Assembly (NCBI RefSeq): GCF_002343915.1
Contig: NZ_NETK01000001.1
Coordinates: 10,688,001 to 10,752,000, forward strand
Source of the DNA: Nannocystis exedens
Lineage (GTDB): Bacteria > Myxococcota_A > Polyangia > Nannocystales > Nannocystaceae
Direction: 5' to 3'
DNA: 64,000 nt
Numbering within the stretch: position 1 is the stretch's first letter; every line of letters begins with the position of its first letter. Shown here in pieces: positions 25,259-34,363 of the stretch. The notes beneath the pieces are model-generated. The model was not told where the DNA came from. It worked only from the letters and a program-made list of their open reading frames with translations, and did not search any database. The translations under genes were made by a program, and so were the position numbers.

Positions 25259-25531
25259 ATGCTATGGAATCAGATCGGAAGTCTCGTCGGGAGTCTGGCG
25301 TTAGCGATCCCTTTTGTGCAGGACTGTAATCAAGAGCCCGGACCGACCGTCGACCCGGACACGCTGCCGGTCGGCGAGCAGCCCTGCTGCGAGGCGTCGG
25401 ACGAGCCCGCTTGCGACGAGCCGGAGGTCGTCGAGTGCGTGTGCGACCGCGACGCGTATTGCTGCGAGACGGAGTGGGACTCGACGTGCGTCGGCGAGGC
25501 GATCGAATTCTGCGACGCGAGGTGCGCGTAG
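25259..25531 (+). CDS. Small Cys-rich secreted peptide
   Basis: A 90-residue protein. MLWNQIGSLVGSLALAIPFV is a hydrophobic leader followed by QDC. The mature part has about 12 Cys: PCCEASDEPACDEPEVVECV, CDRDAYCCETEWDSTCVGEA and CDARC. The pattern C-x3-D-x-YCC-x3-WD-x2-CV recurs in myxobacterial secreted proteins in my experience of the group. Probably disulfide-stabilised and extracellular; function unknown. It is convergent with the gene at 25611 with no repeat array between, one of two such exceptions. Confidence 0.7.
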   Translation: MLWNQIGSLVGSLALAIPFVQDCNQEPGPTVDPDTLPVGEQPCCEASDEPACDEPEVVECVCDRDAYCCETEWDSTCVGEAIEFCDARCA

Positions 25532-25610
25532 ACGGCTGAAGGCCGTGATTTGCCAGGGCGCAGGGGCACCGGCGAGGGGAGCGCGACGAGCTCGACCCCC
25601 CGCGCCGGGC

Positions 25611-27929
25611 TCAGCCCCCCTGGACCCACTTGAGGACGGCGAACAGGTTGCTGTAATCGTCGGTCCACATGCGGAGGTCGGTCGAGACGCCGCTGGTGTC
25701 GCCCTGGCGGGCCTTGACCAGCGGGTCGTCGAGGAACGCCTGGTTGCGCGTGAGCAGGCCCCAGTCGGCCGCGTAGACGCCGCGCGGGTCGTCGCTGTGG
25801 TTCTCGATCCAGACGAAGCTCCAGCCGAAGTGCTGCGCGAACTGCTTGAGCACCGGGCGGATGTCGACGTGCCGGTTGCTCATGTTGGCGGCGAGGATGC
25901 CGTCGGGCCTCAGGTGGCGGAAGTAGGTGACGAACGCCTCGCGGGTCAGCAGGTGCATCGGGATGGCGTCGCTGCTGAAGGCGTCGAGGATCAGGACGTC
26001 GTAGGCCTGGTCGGGCTCGCGCTCGAGCGACAGGCGGCCGTCGCCCAGCACGACCTCGGTCTTCGCCTCGGTGCGATCGAAGTAGGTGAAGTACTTGCGG
26101 CTGAGCGGCTCGACCTCGGGGTCGATCTCGTAGATCCGGATGCTGTCGCCCGGGCGGCCGTAGGTCAGCAAGGTGCCGGAGCCGAGGCCGAGGAGGCCGA
26201 TCTTGAGCGGCTCGCCGAGCTTGCGCTTGGGGTGGCGCGTCAGCGCGGTGCCGATCCCGCTCTCCTCGGCGAAGTACGAGTTGTGCCACATCTGGCGCTC
26301 GGGGGCGCGGTACTGGAAGCCGTGGTTGATCGCGCCGTGGAACAGGATCCGCCGGGCCTGCAGCGGGTCGTGGGTGTAGCGATCGGCGACCCGCAAGACG
26401 CCGAAGAAGCCGCGCTCGATCGTCAGCGCCTCGCTGGTGCGATAGCGGGCCTCGATGCCGAGGTTGACGCCGAGCAGGACGATGGCGGCGAGCGGCAGCA
26501 GCCAGGCCAGGCGGGCCCGGCCGTAGTTGATGCGCGCGCCCCCGTCGACCCACCGCGGGCCGGCAGGGCTGTCCTGCGGGACCTGGTCGGAAGGACCTGT
26601 CCCGACGCGCAGGCTCCACAGGAACCCGAACAGCAGCATGCACAGCAGGGCGCCGGCGAGCGGGGCGATGTAGCGGAACGAGTCGGGGCTCTCGGTCTGG
26701 ATCCGCCACAGGGCGTAGGCGACGGCGGCGGCCCCGGCGAGGACGATGGCGGCGACCGGGCGGCCGCGCAGCTCGAGCCGCTGGTCGCGGCGGAAGGCGT
26801 GCAGGACCAGCAGCGAGGTGGCGACGAGGCCGATGTGCAGCTCGTAATAGGCGGAGAACACCAGCGGGGCGATCGCGCCGACGAACACGCCGCCGAGCGC
26901 GCCGCCGACCGAGAGCGCGAGGTAGAAGGCGGTGAGGTGACGCGGGTGCGGGCGGAGACGGTACAGCTCGCCGTGGCAGACCATCGCGTAGATGAAGATC
27001 GCGGCGCAGTAGACCAGCGCCTGCTGCTCGATGCCGGCGTCGGCGCCCGCGAGCATGAGGCCGACCACGCCCGCGGTGGCGCCGACGAACAGCGGGTAGA
27101 ACAGCACCCGCGGGTACCAGCGCTCGGAGGAGAAGCAGAGGATGAAGCTCAGCAGGTAGAGCGCGAGCGGGATGACCCAGAGGAACGGGACGCTGGCGAC
27201 GTCGATCGCCATCTGATTGGTCATCGCCAGCAGCATGATCGAGGCGCAGGCCCCGAGCGCGACCCATACGGCGCGCAGCCCCCAGGTCGGCGCGGGGACG
27301 GCGGAAGCGTCGGTCGCCTGTCCCGCGGCGGCCCGCCCGGCCGCGCCCGCGCGCGTGGTCTGGACCGCGATCGTGCCGCACAGCACGCAGAAGGCGGCGA
27401 AGCCGAAGAACCACACCGAGGCCTGGGTGGCCGAGCCGAGGCGCGGCTCGACGAGGAACGGGAAGGTCAAGAGGCCGAGCAGGGAGCCGATGTTCGACAG
27501 GGCGTAGAGCGGGTAGGGCGAGCGCGACGGGTGCAGCCGCGAGAACCACGCCTGGACCAGCGAGCCGGTGGTCGACAGGGCGAAGTACGGCAGGCCGACG
27601 CTGACCGTCAGCACGAGCAAGATCTGCAGCAGCGGGACGCCGTCGCCTTCGGGCTTGTAACCTTCGGGCGGGAAGATGGTCGGCGCGCTGGCGAGGACCG
27701 CCGCCGCCAGCACGGCCAGGTGCACGAGGCCCTGGCGCCGCGCCGGCAGGGCGATCACGGCGTGCGCGTACGCATAGCCGGCCAGCAGCAGGACCTGAAA
27801 GAACAGCATGCACGTGGTCCACACCGCAGGCGTGCCGCCGAACCAGGGGAGGATGATCTTGCCGATCAGAGGCTGGACCTGGAACAGGAGGAATGCGCTG
27901 AGGAAGATGGTGAGGGCGAAGAGCAGCAC
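25611..27929 (-). CDS. Membrane-embedded spermidine-synthase-like protein (MFS/SpdS fusion)
   Basis: A 772-residue protein. The N-terminal half has about 12-14 membrane helices (FALTIFLSAFLLFQVQPLIG at the start, characteristic of this family). The C-terminal 230 residues are an aminopropyltransferase-like Rossmann fold: IGLLGLGSGTLLTYG (nucleotide loop), IYEIDPEVEPLSRKYF, VVLGDGRLSL and YDVLILDAFSSDAIP. Such fused proteins are widespread in bacteria; substrate and whether spermidine is made are unclear. Between two membrane helices, a four-unit 14-bp array (26567-26615) is read through and encodes RVGTGPSDQVPQDSPAGP, apparently an in-frame insertion in a loop. Confidence 0.9.
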   Translation of the reverse strand: MLLFALTIFLSAFLLFQVQPLIGKIILPWFGGTPAVWTTCMLFFQVLLLAGYAYAHAVIALPARRQGLVHLAVLAAAVLASAPTIFPPEGYKPEGDGVPLLQILLVLTVSVGLPYFALSTTGSLVQAWFSRLHPSRSPYPLYALSNIGSLLGLLTFPFLVEPRLGSATQASVWFFGFAAFCVLCGTIAVQTTRAGAAGRAAAGQATDASAVPAPTWGLRAVWVALGACASIMLLAMTNQMAIDVASVPFLWVIPLALYLLSFILCFSSERWYPRVLFYPLFVGATAGVVGLMLAGADAGIEQQALVYCAAIFIYAMVCHGELYRLRPHPRHLTAFYLALSVGGALGGVFVGAIAPLVFSAYYELHIGLVATSLLVLHAFRRDQRLELRGRPVAAIVLAGAAAVAYALWRIQTESPDSFRYIAPLAGALLCMLLFGFLWSLRVGTGPSDQVPQDSPAGPRWVDGGARINYGRARLAWLLPLAAIVLLGVNLGIEARYRTSEALTIERGFFGVLRVADRYTHDPLQARRILFHGAINHGFQYRAPERQMWHNSYFAEESGIGTALTRHPKRKLGEPLKIGLLGLGSGTLLTYGRPGDSIRIYEIDPEVEPLSRKYFTYFDRTEAKTEVVLGDGRLSLEREPDQAYDVLILDAFSSDAIPMHLLTREAFVTYFRHLRPDGILAANMSNRHVDIRPVLKQFAQHFGWSFVWIENHSDDPRGVYAADWGLLTRNQAFLDDPLVKARQGDTSGVSTDLRMWTDDYSNLFAVLKWVQGG
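26567..26615. repeat. 14-bp-period array inside a CDS, 4 units
   Basis: Core positions 26569, 26583, 26597 and 26611 are exactly 14 bp apart (GCTG, CCTG, CCTG, CAGG). Three periods equal 42 bp, so the reading frame is kept. Confidence 0.85.
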
Positions 27930-28128
27930 GGGGCGTGGGGACGGTGTCGTCGCCGCGAGGGTATCACCGCGGGCGGGGGTCCCGTCATGCGGTTCGGGCG
28001 AGCGAAGGACGTGTGTCCGGCGGGGCCATGAGCCCGCGGGTCCGTGAAGGTCGTGCGCCAGCTAACGGAAGGGGCGGCGGCGAGGGCGGCGAGGCGGGAC
28101 TGGCGTCGGATATAAGGAGGATGCTGCC

Positions 28129-29334
28129 ATGACCCGATTTCGTCGCACCTGCATCCTCCTCGCCACTCTGTCGACCCTCCCCGCGTGCAGTGACGACGGC
28201 GGAACCTCGAGCGGCGGCTCGACCGCCGGCGTGACGACGGCGCCCACCACCAATAGTACGAGCGCGACCCAAACCACGAGCACCACCGGGTCGTCGAATT
28301 CGGGCACGGACAGCACGTCCGAGGCCAGCGGCAGCAACAGCGACAGCGACAGCGAGACGACGGCGCCGACCAGCACCGGGATGGTCGATCCGACGACCTC
28401 GGGCGGGTTCCCCAAGCTCGACGTCGGCGTCGAGGAGACCACCGACGGCGCGACCACCGACGGCGAGGAGAAGGGCTGTCGCAAGGTCGACTTCCTGTTC
28501 ATCATCGACAATTCGGGCTCGATGAGCGACGAGCAACAATCGCTGATCGCCAGCTTCCCCGGCTTCATCTCGGCGATCCAGAGCCAGCTCGACGAGGCTC
28601 AGGATTATCACATCATGGTGATCGACACCGACAGCTGGGTGTTCGAGGGCTGCAACCTGATCTGCCCGCTGTTCGGCAACACCTGCCCGGTCGCCGGCCT
28701 CGACTACACCTGCGGCACGCCGCCGCTCGAATGCGAGGACGTGCTCGGCGCCGGCGTGACGCACCCGCGCGGCCTGCAGTCGAGCTCGAAGGATTGCGCC
28801 TTCTCGACCGGCTTCCGCTACATGGACGTGACCGAGCCCGACCTGACGGCGACGTTCGCCTGCGCCGCCCAGGTCGGCACCGGCTCGACCGACGACCCGG
28901 AGAAGCCGATGGAGGCGATGGTCCAGGCGGTCGCCCCCTCCGGCCCGGCGTTCGAGTGCAACACCGGGTTCTTGCGCAAGGACGCGATCCTGGTCGTCAC
29001 CATCGTCACCGACGAGGACGACAACTTCGGCGACGGCTCGGCCGGCAACCCCGCCGGCTGGAAGGCGTCGCTGGTCGCGGCGAAGAAGGGCGACGAGAAG
29101 GCGCTGGTGGTCCTCGGCCTCTACGGCGACAACGACCAGCCCAACGGCATCTGCGGGCCGCTGGTCGACAGCTCCGGCGCCGAGCCGAGCCCCCGGATCC
29201 GCGAGTTCGTCGAGTCGTTCGGCGACCAGGGCATCTCCGGCAGCGTCTGCGCGCCCAGCTACGACTCGTTCTTCTCCGAGGCGGTCGGCCTGATCGCCCA
29301 GACCTGCGACGATTTCGTGCCCCCGCCGATGTGA
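28129..29334 (+). CDS. Lipoprotein with von Willebrand factor A-like domain
   Basis: A 401-residue protein; ATG 28129 has AAGGAGG upstream. MTRFRRTCILLATLSTLPAC is the lipoprotein leader. A Thr/Ser/Asp stalk (about 22-110) follows. The VWA domain starts KVDFLFIIDNSGSMSDEQQS, with an intact MIDAS motif DxSxS, and continues with YHIMVIDTDSW and ILVVTIVTDEDDN. Cys pairs occur in between. VWA domains bind metal-dependent protein ligands. Likely a cell-surface binding protein. A five-unit repeat array follows the stop. Confidence 0.88.
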   Translation: MTRFRRTCILLATLSTLPACSDDGGTSSGGSTAGVTTAPTTNSTSATQTTSTTGSSNSGTDSTSEASGSNSDSDSETTAPTSTGMVDPTTSGGFPKLDVGVEETTDGATTDGEEKGCRKVDFLFIIDNSGSMSDEQQSLIASFPGFISAIQSQLDEAQDYHIMVIDTDSWVFEGCNLICPLFGNTCPVAGLDYTCGTPPLECEDVLGAGVTHPRGLQSSSKDCAFSTGFRYMDVTEPDLTATFACAAQVGTGSTDDPEKPMEAMVQAVAPSGPAFECNTGFLRKDAILVVTIVTDEDDNFGDGSAGNPAGWKASLVAAKKGDEKALVVLGLYGDNDQPNGICGPLVDSSGAEPSPRIREFVESFGDQGISGSVCAPSYDSFFSEAVGLIAQTCDDFVPPPM

Positions 29335-29350
29335 TGGGATTGGGCCGCAG

Positions 29351-29420
29351 GGACAGGTCCCCGGGGGCAGGTCCCCGGGAGCAGGTCCGAACAGACATGT
29401 TCGAAGGGGATGGTCACGCG
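29351..29420. repeat. 14-bp-period repeat array, 5 units
   Basis: Cores at 29355, 29369, 29383, 29397 and about 29410: CAGG, CAGG, CAGG, CATG, GATG. The first two units are identical GCAGGTCCCCGG-type, showing recent duplication. It lies between two plus-strand genes. Confidence 0.88.
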
Positions 29421-29626
29421 GGGGCCCGACGGCGCCCGCGGTTCCGACGCGCAGGGGCCGCGGGCCGCCGCAGGTCAGGAGGAGGCTCCCACGAGCCGGC
29501 CGGCGCCGCCCGCACCGGCACGCGCCGGCGACAGCTCCCGGCCGGGCGAGTACAATCCGCCGACCGCGATGAGGCGACCCGGCGACCAGCTCGAACTGCG
29601 CGCGCGCGCGGCGACGGAGTGAGGCG

Positions 29627-30238
29627 GTGGACTTCGTCCTGCCGGAGCGGCCGGTCCGCATGCGCCTCCTCGCCGGGCGCGGCCACTACGAGGCGGTGAT
29701 CCCGGCGCTCCGCTCGGCGCGCACGAGCGTGTGGATCGCGACCGCGAACCTGAAAGAGCTGCTGGTCGAGGACCCGCGGGCGACGATCCGCTCGCGCAAC
29801 CGCTTCCACTCGGTGCTCGAGGTGTTCAGCGCGCTGGCCCAGCAGAAGGTGGAGCTGCGGATCTTGCACGCCGCCCCGCCGTCCGGGCCGTTCCGCCGCA
29901 GCTTCGACCGCCGCTCGCGGCTCTACAAGGGCGGGCTCGAGCTGCGCCAGTGCCCGCGCGTCCACCTCAAGACGGTCATCGTCGACGGCCGCCTGTGTTA
30001 CCTCGGCAGCGCCAACTGGACCGGCGCAGGCCTCGGGGCGAAGGGCGAGGGCCGCCGCAACTTCGAGATCGGGATGCTCACCGAGGACGAAGACGTGATC
30101 GACCAGGTGCAGGCGATGTACGAGGCGATCTGGAGCGGCCGCATGTGCAAGTCCTGCAAGCTGCGCAACTCCGGCTGCGAGGCGCCGCTCGATCTGGCGA
30201 CGCGACCGGTCGCGATCCGGCCGAAGCGAACCCCGTAA
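29627..30238 (+). CDS. Phospholipase D-like protein with a single HKD motif
   Basis: A 203-residue protein starting at GTG 29627 (M/V-DFVLPERPVRMRLLAGRGHY). The motif HLKTVIVDGRLCYLGSANWT gives H113, K115, D120, S128 and N130 of the phospholipase D family. Only one HKD is present, so it probably works as a dimer, as in Nuc-type nucleases and cardiolipin-like enzymes. The C-terminal tail has MCKSCKLRNSGCE, a possible metal-binding Cys cluster. No signal peptide is seen, which favours a cytoplasmic nuclease or phosphodiesterase. Confidence 0.82.
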   Translation: MDFVLPERPVRMRLLAGRGHYEAVIPALRSARTSVWIATANLKELLVEDPRATIRSRNRFHSVLEVFSALAQQKVELRILHAAPPSGPFRRSFDRRSRLYKGGLELRQCPRVHLKTVIVDGRLCYLGSANWTGAGLGAKGEGRRNFEIGMLTEDEDVIDQVQAMYEAIWSGRMCKSCKLRNSGCEAPLDLATRPVAIRPKRTP

Positions 30239-30460
30239 TCCGGGCGGGCTCGGGCGACCTGCAGGACATGCGGCGAGCGTGAGCTTCGTGCATCTGCACG
30301 CGATCTCCGGCCTCCGCGTGCCGACCCACTGTGTCGGGGAGAGGCTGGATGCCCTCGGGGGATGATCGCATCGAGGTGCTCATCCGGCGCGAGCGCCTTT
30401 CGGCAGCCACCTGCGCGATGCAGCGGGCTGAGCGGCGCCGCGCGTGGTAAGGTCGCCGCC

Positions 30461-31069
30461 ATGAGCGAGTCGCTCGGACTCAGGTGTCGCTGCGGCGCGG
30501 TGCGGGGGGTGCTCTCCGAGGCGTCGCCGCGGTCGGGCATCCACGCGGTCTGCTACTGCCGCGACTGTCAGGCGTTCGCGCGCTGGCTCGGCGGCGAGGG
30601 GCTGCTCGACGCGGCGGGGGGCTCGGAGATCTTCCAGACCGCGCCGGCGCAGATCACCCTCCAGACCGGCCAGGAGCAGCTCCGCTGCGTGCGGCTGTCG
30701 GCCGAGGGGCTGCACCGCTGGTACGTCGATTGCTGCCGCACGCCCGTGGCCAACACGATGGGCGACCCGCGGGTGCCGTTCGCAGGGCTGCTGGTGCCGT
30801 TCATCGCCGCCGACGCGCCGGCCCGCGAGCGCGCGCTCGGGCCGGTGAAGGCCCGCCTGTTCGGCCGCGACGCGACCGGACCGACGCCGCCCGGGACGCC
30901 GGAGAAGATGGCGGTGACGGCGATCCCGCGGGTGCTGTGGCTGCTGGGCCGCGGCTTCGTGCGGCGAGGCGCCCAGCCGTCGCCGTTCTTCGCGCCGGGG
31001 GCGAAGCTGCCGCGGGTGACGCCGCAAGTGCTGACGGCCGAGGAGCGCGCGGCGCTCGGGCCGGTGTGA
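30461..31069 (+). CDS. GFA-like (DUF6151-type) zinc-binding protein
   Basis: A 202-residue protein from ATG 30461. Cys clusters are RCRCGAVRG, CYCRDCQAFARW and VDCCRTPVANT, the zinc ligands of the GFA fold (named for glutathione-dependent formaldehyde-activating enzyme). The spacing with YCRDCQAF and a longer C-terminal half fits the DUF6151 branch. Biochemical role uncertain. No neighbours suggest a pathway. Confidence 0.8.
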   Translation: MSESLGLRCRCGAVRGVLSEASPRSGIHAVCYCRDCQAFARWLGGEGLLDAAGGSEIFQTAPAQITLQTGQEQLRCVRLSAEGLHRWYVDCCRTPVANTMGDPRVPFAGLLVPFIAADAPARERALGPVKARLFGRDATGPTPPGTPEKMAVTAIPRVLWLLGRGFVRRGAQPSPFFAPGAKLPRVTPQVLTAEERAALGPV

Positions 31070-31233
31070 GGGCTCGTGCAGGCGACGTGACTGTCAGGCG
31101 CGTCGCCGCGTGCGTGCAGGATGCGGCGAGCGCTGCTCGGCCGTGCGTCCGTCGGCGCGAGGCGGGCCACTCGGCGCAAGCCGGCTGGCGCCTGCTGTGC
31201 GCGGGACGGGGACGCCGCGAGCACCTGGGGGCG

Positions 31234-31345
31234 TGGTATGTCCGGGTGAACATGTCTTGATGGACCTTCTCTCTGCGACATGTCCGAAGAGACATTCTCT
31301 GCAGGACATGCTCGAAAGGACCGGCTCGCAGGGGTCTTGAGGCTG
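31234..31345. repeat. 14-bp-period repeat array, 7-8 units
   Basis: Core positions 31238, 31252, 31266, 31280, 31294, 31308 and 31322, each 14 bp apart: TATG, CATG, CCTT, CATG, CATT, CATG, CCGG. A weak eighth unit ends near 31345. Convergent junction. Confidence 0.92.
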
Positions 31346-31418
31346 CGGGTCTCGGCGCCGCCGGCTGCGCTCGCGTCGCTGAGGAGGCGGCAAGCGTCCG
31401 GCGCGGAGCTGCCCGCGC

Positions 31419-31505
31419 GTGGATGCGCCCGCGGACGTGTCCATCGAGACAGGCCCGCGCGGGGATGCGCTCGCAGACATGTCCGTCGGGACAGGCCCCG
31501 CGGAC
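31419..31505. repeat. 14-bp-period repeat array, 6 units
   Basis: Cores at 31423, 31437, 31451, 31465, 31479 and 31493, all 14 bp apart: GATG, CGTG, CAGG, GATG, CATG, CAGG. Units 1-3 and 4-6 are similar to each other (GGATGCGC-, GACRTGTCC-, GACAGGCCC-), so a 42-bp triple unit was duplicated. It ends at the base before the next gene's stop. Confidence 0.92.
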
Positions 31506-33206
31506 TTACTCGCGGAGCTCCTCGAGCAGGCCGCGGACGCGCTCCTGGTCGCGCAGGCGGCCGGGGACGAGCTCGAGGTAGCGCTCGTAGTGCCGGCGGG
31601 CGGCGGCGAGGTCGCCGAGCTCGCGCTCGATGTCGCCGAGCAGGCGGTGGAGCTCGCCGACGTCGGGGGCGAGGGCCAGGGCGACGCTGGCGGAGGCGAG
31701 GGCCTGCTCGGGGAGGCCGCGGGCGAGCAGGCCGCGGGCGTGCTCGAGCGCCTCGAGGGCCTCCTTGTAGTCGCTGTACTCCTCGCTGTGGAGCAGGCGG
31801 TCGGCCGGGAAGTCATCGAGCGGGGCCGGGCGGTCCTGGCGGCGGCCGAGGGCGTGGCGGAGGTCGATCGCGCGGAAGCGGCCGAGCGCCGAGGGGCCCT
31901 CGCCGACCCACATGACCATGGCGGTGGCGTCGACGACGACGGCGTGGGTCAGGTGGAGGTTGTCGATCGCGTTGCGGTTGCCGAGCCCGAGCTCGCCGCC
32001 GCCGAGGCCCTTGCGGTCGCGCAGGATCGCCACGGCCCGCGCGGGGTCGACGGGCGCCTCCGCCAGCAGCTCGCCGAGGCGGTCGTAGCGGTAGCCGCTC
32101 GAGGTGAAGCGGCGGATCCGGTCGTTCTGGGCGTCGCGCTCGAACGACTCGCGCAGCATGTGATTGGTGGCCCACACCAGCGGCTGATCGTCGCCGCGGG
32201 GCTTGCGGTCGTCGCGGTCGCGCGCGAGCTCGACGACGGCGGCGCGACGCTGGCGGCCGTCGCCGACCAGCACGGCGCCCGAGGTGCGCGCGGGCGCGGC
32301 TTGCAAGATCTCGAGCGCCTGCTCGAGGGTGTCGGCGTCCTCGAGGATCTGCCGCAGGATCAGCGGCAGCGGCACGCCCTCCTCGAGCGCGTCGTCGGTG
32401 CGCGTGGGGTCGAGGGCGACGAAGATCCCGCGCGCGTTGATGCCGGTGACGACGCCCATCAGACCGGCCCAGCCGACAGAGGCGAACGGGTACTTGCCGT
32501 CGGGGTGGACGATGGCGACCAGGCGATCGGGCTCGACGGCGAGGCCGAGGTCGGCGAAGAAGCTGCGGCCGATCACGAGGTTGCCGCGCTCTCCGCCGCC
32601 CTTGGGCCGCGCGGCGGCGGCGAACATGGTGCCCTCGAGCAGGACGTCGTCGAGGCGGCGGGTCAGCTCGACGAAGCTCTGGTCGAGGAACAGGCGGTGG
32701 TAGCTCGACAGCCGCTCGCCGCCGGCCTCGGGCATGGCGGCGGCCAGGGCGGCGAGCTCGCGGCGGACGCCGGGGGCCAGGCTGTGGTCGGACTCGCGGA
32801 AGTCCCAGCGCATGACCATGTCGGCGGTCCAGCGCTCGAGCCCCTCGGGGTAGCGGTTGCGCAGCAGGCGCGCGACGTCGCGGTCGAGCTCCCCCCACAG
32901 GCGGGCGGCGAGGCGGCCGTGGGCGTCGCCGATCTCCTCTGGCGGACCCTCGAGGTGGAGGAACCACAGCCGGCTCTCGCGGGTGAGCGAGGACCGGCCG
33001 TAGGCGACGCGCCGGCCGGCGCGGTCGACGGTGAGCTCGGCGGCCAGGACGCGGACCTCCTCGGGGGACAGGTCGGTGTACGAGAGATAGCCGCTGTAGA
33101 GCACGAAGGTGAGGATCGTGAGGGTGACGACGAGGGCGACCACGGCCCGCAGCAGCGCGAGCACGCTGCGGCCCTCGGGCGGCCCTCCGGATGCGAGTCT
33201 CACCAT
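31506..33206 (-). CDS. C45-like acyltransferase/hydrolase with N-terminal helix and C-terminal TPR
   Basis: A 566-residue protein. A membrane helix is at about 17-40 (LRAVVALVVTLTILTFVLYS). The middle resembles C45 (acyl-CoA:isopenicillin N acyltransferase-like) Ntn hydrolases: LHLEGPPEEIGDAHGRLAARL, NLVIGRSFFADLG, VGWAGLMGVVTGINARGIFVAL, LVWATNHML. The last 110 residues have a TPR-like hairpin (LLARGLPEQALASASVALALAP). In C45 enzymes a Cys nucleophile precedes the xTxFAA strand; here the segment reads EGTMFAAAA with Gly, not Cys, so activity is doubtful or the nucleophile differs. Confidence 0.72.
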   Translation of the reverse strand: MVRLASGGPPEGRSVLALLRAVVALVVTLTILTFVLYSGYLSYTDLSPEEVRVLAAELTVDRAGRRVAYGRSSLTRESRLWFLHLEGPPEEIGDAHGRLAARLWGELDRDVARLLRNRYPEGLERWTADMVMRWDFRESDHSLAPGVRRELAALAAAMPEAGGERLSSYHRLFLDQSFVELTRRLDDVLLEGTMFAAAARPKGGGERGNLVIGRSFFADLGLAVEPDRLVAIVHPDGKYPFASVGWAGLMGVVTGINARGIFVALDPTRTDDALEEGVPLPLILRQILEDADTLEQALEILQAAPARTSGAVLVGDGRQRRAAVVELARDRDDRKPRGDDQPLVWATNHMLRESFERDAQNDRIRRFTSSGYRYDRLGELLAEAPVDPARAVAILRDRKGLGGGELGLGNRNAIDNLHLTHAVVVDATAMVMWVGEGPSALGRFRAIDLRHALGRRQDRPAPLDDFPADRLLHSEEYSDYKEALEALEHARGLLARGLPEQALASASVALALAPDVGELHRLLGDIERELGDLAAARRHYERYLELVPGRLRDQERVRGLLEELRE

Positions 33207-33264
33207 GGCGCGGGCGCGAGCCTACCAGGCCCGGAGCGCGGTGGCGGCTTATACTCGCGCCGCC

Positions 33265-33948
33265 ATGACGAGAAGGTGTGCGAGCTTGCTCGGGTTGTGG
33301 ATCTTGTGCTCAGGCGGCTGCGAGCCGGAGAAGCCGCCCGCGCCGACGAAGCCGCAGGCGGCTCCGGCGGCCGAGGCCGGCGAGGCGGGCGCGGCGGTGC
33401 TGCCGGCCGACGCGAAGGACGCGATTTTGACGTACGCGGGCGACCGCGGGCAGTTCAAGGACACCAGCAAGCCGGCCGACGTGCCCGAAGAGGCGCGCGG
33501 GCTGGTGCGGGTGACGCTGCTGCAGGGGCCGCAGCCGCCCGACGGGACGGTGTGGGCGGCGAACCTGAAGACGCCCGAGGCCGACGGGTCGTGGAAGCTG
33601 ACGACCGTGCCGCGCGCGCAGTTCGAGGAGCTGGCGCTGGGGCTCGGCCGCAGCAGCGCGGTCGAGCTGCCGCCGGGGCTCGAGGCGCCGGTGGCCGCCC
33701 CGCGCGAGGCCGATGTCATCGTCTACAAGACCGAGTGGTGCGGGGTCTGCAAGCAGGTGCAGTCCTACCTCGACAAGAAGGGCGTCAAGTACGTCGCCAA
33801 GGACATCGAGAAGGACTCGGCCGCCGCCGGCGAGCTGCGGGCCAAGGCCAAGGAGAAGGGCGTCCAGACCGGCAGCGTGCCGGTGATCGACGTGCGCGGA
33901 GAGCTGATGGTCGGGTTCAACCGCGCGCGGCTCGAGCAGCTGCTCTGA
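33265..33948 (+). CDS. Lipoprotein with C-terminal glutaredoxin domain
   Basis: A 227-residue protein from ATG 33265. MTRRCASLLGLWILCSGGCE is a lipoprotein leader. Residues about 45-130 are an unassigned linker domain (AILTYAGDRGQFKDTSKPAD, VRVTLLQG). The glutaredoxin/thioredoxin-like domain spans about 145-227: VIVYKTEWCGVCKQVQSYLD with redox CGVC, KDIEKDS and cis-Pro GSVPVIDVRG. It should reduce or oxidise disulfides in the periplasm or at the outer membrane, close in function to the DsbD gene at 36181. Confidence 0.88.
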   Translation: MTRRCASLLGLWILCSGGCEPEKPPAPTKPQAAPAAEAGEAGAAVLPADAKDAILTYAGDRGQFKDTSKPADVPEEARGLVRVTLLQGPQPPDGTVWAANLKTPEADGSWKLTTVPRAQFEELALGLGRSSAVELPPGLEAPVAAPREADVIVYKTEWCGVCKQVQSYLDKKGVKYVAKDIEKDSAAAGELRAKAKEKGVQTGSVPVIDVRGELMVGFNRARLEQLL

Positions 33949-34363
33949 GCGCCCGAACAGGGGGAAGGAGCGGACCGCGGCGCGTCGCGTTCGGCGAAGC
34001 GCGGTTCGCTCGTCGCACGCGAGGCGCGAGGTGCCGTGAATACCGCGCGTCGGCGGGGCGGTGCGTCGCGTTCGGCGAAGCGCGCGGTTCGCTGGCCGCA
34101 CGCGCGCGGGATCGCAGGTGCAGGTGCGGAGGAGGCCGTCGCAGGGACGACCTCGCGCGGGCCGGCCGACCTCCCGGCGCAGCCGTTGCGGCCGACCGAC
34201 GAACGTCGAAGGTCTCGCCGCGCGGTGGCGATCCGTTCGGGCGATCGGCGCAGCGCTCTGCGTTTGCGCCGAGCCGCGAGGCCGCCCGTCCGCCGCCGTA
34301 GCAGGGCGCACAGGCGCGACACGGCCGGTTGCGTGGGGACAGGGCCGGGGCTAGCGTCGTCTC
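33949..34363. repeat. Intergenic region with a 40-bp direct repeat
   Basis: GCGTCGCGTTCGGCGAAGCG, GGTTCGCT and CGCACGCG occur in the same order at 33982-34021 and again at 34063-34104 (81 bp apart; the second copy has two extra bases). No gene and no 14-bp array in this 415-bp gap. Confidence 0.65.

Noticed and set aside
24909..25304. Plus-strand frame with GDEPGCVVAAIEACAG as a Cys-rich peptide gene
   Set aside because: No leader and the rest is shadow-like; the real Cys-rich peptide starts at 25259.
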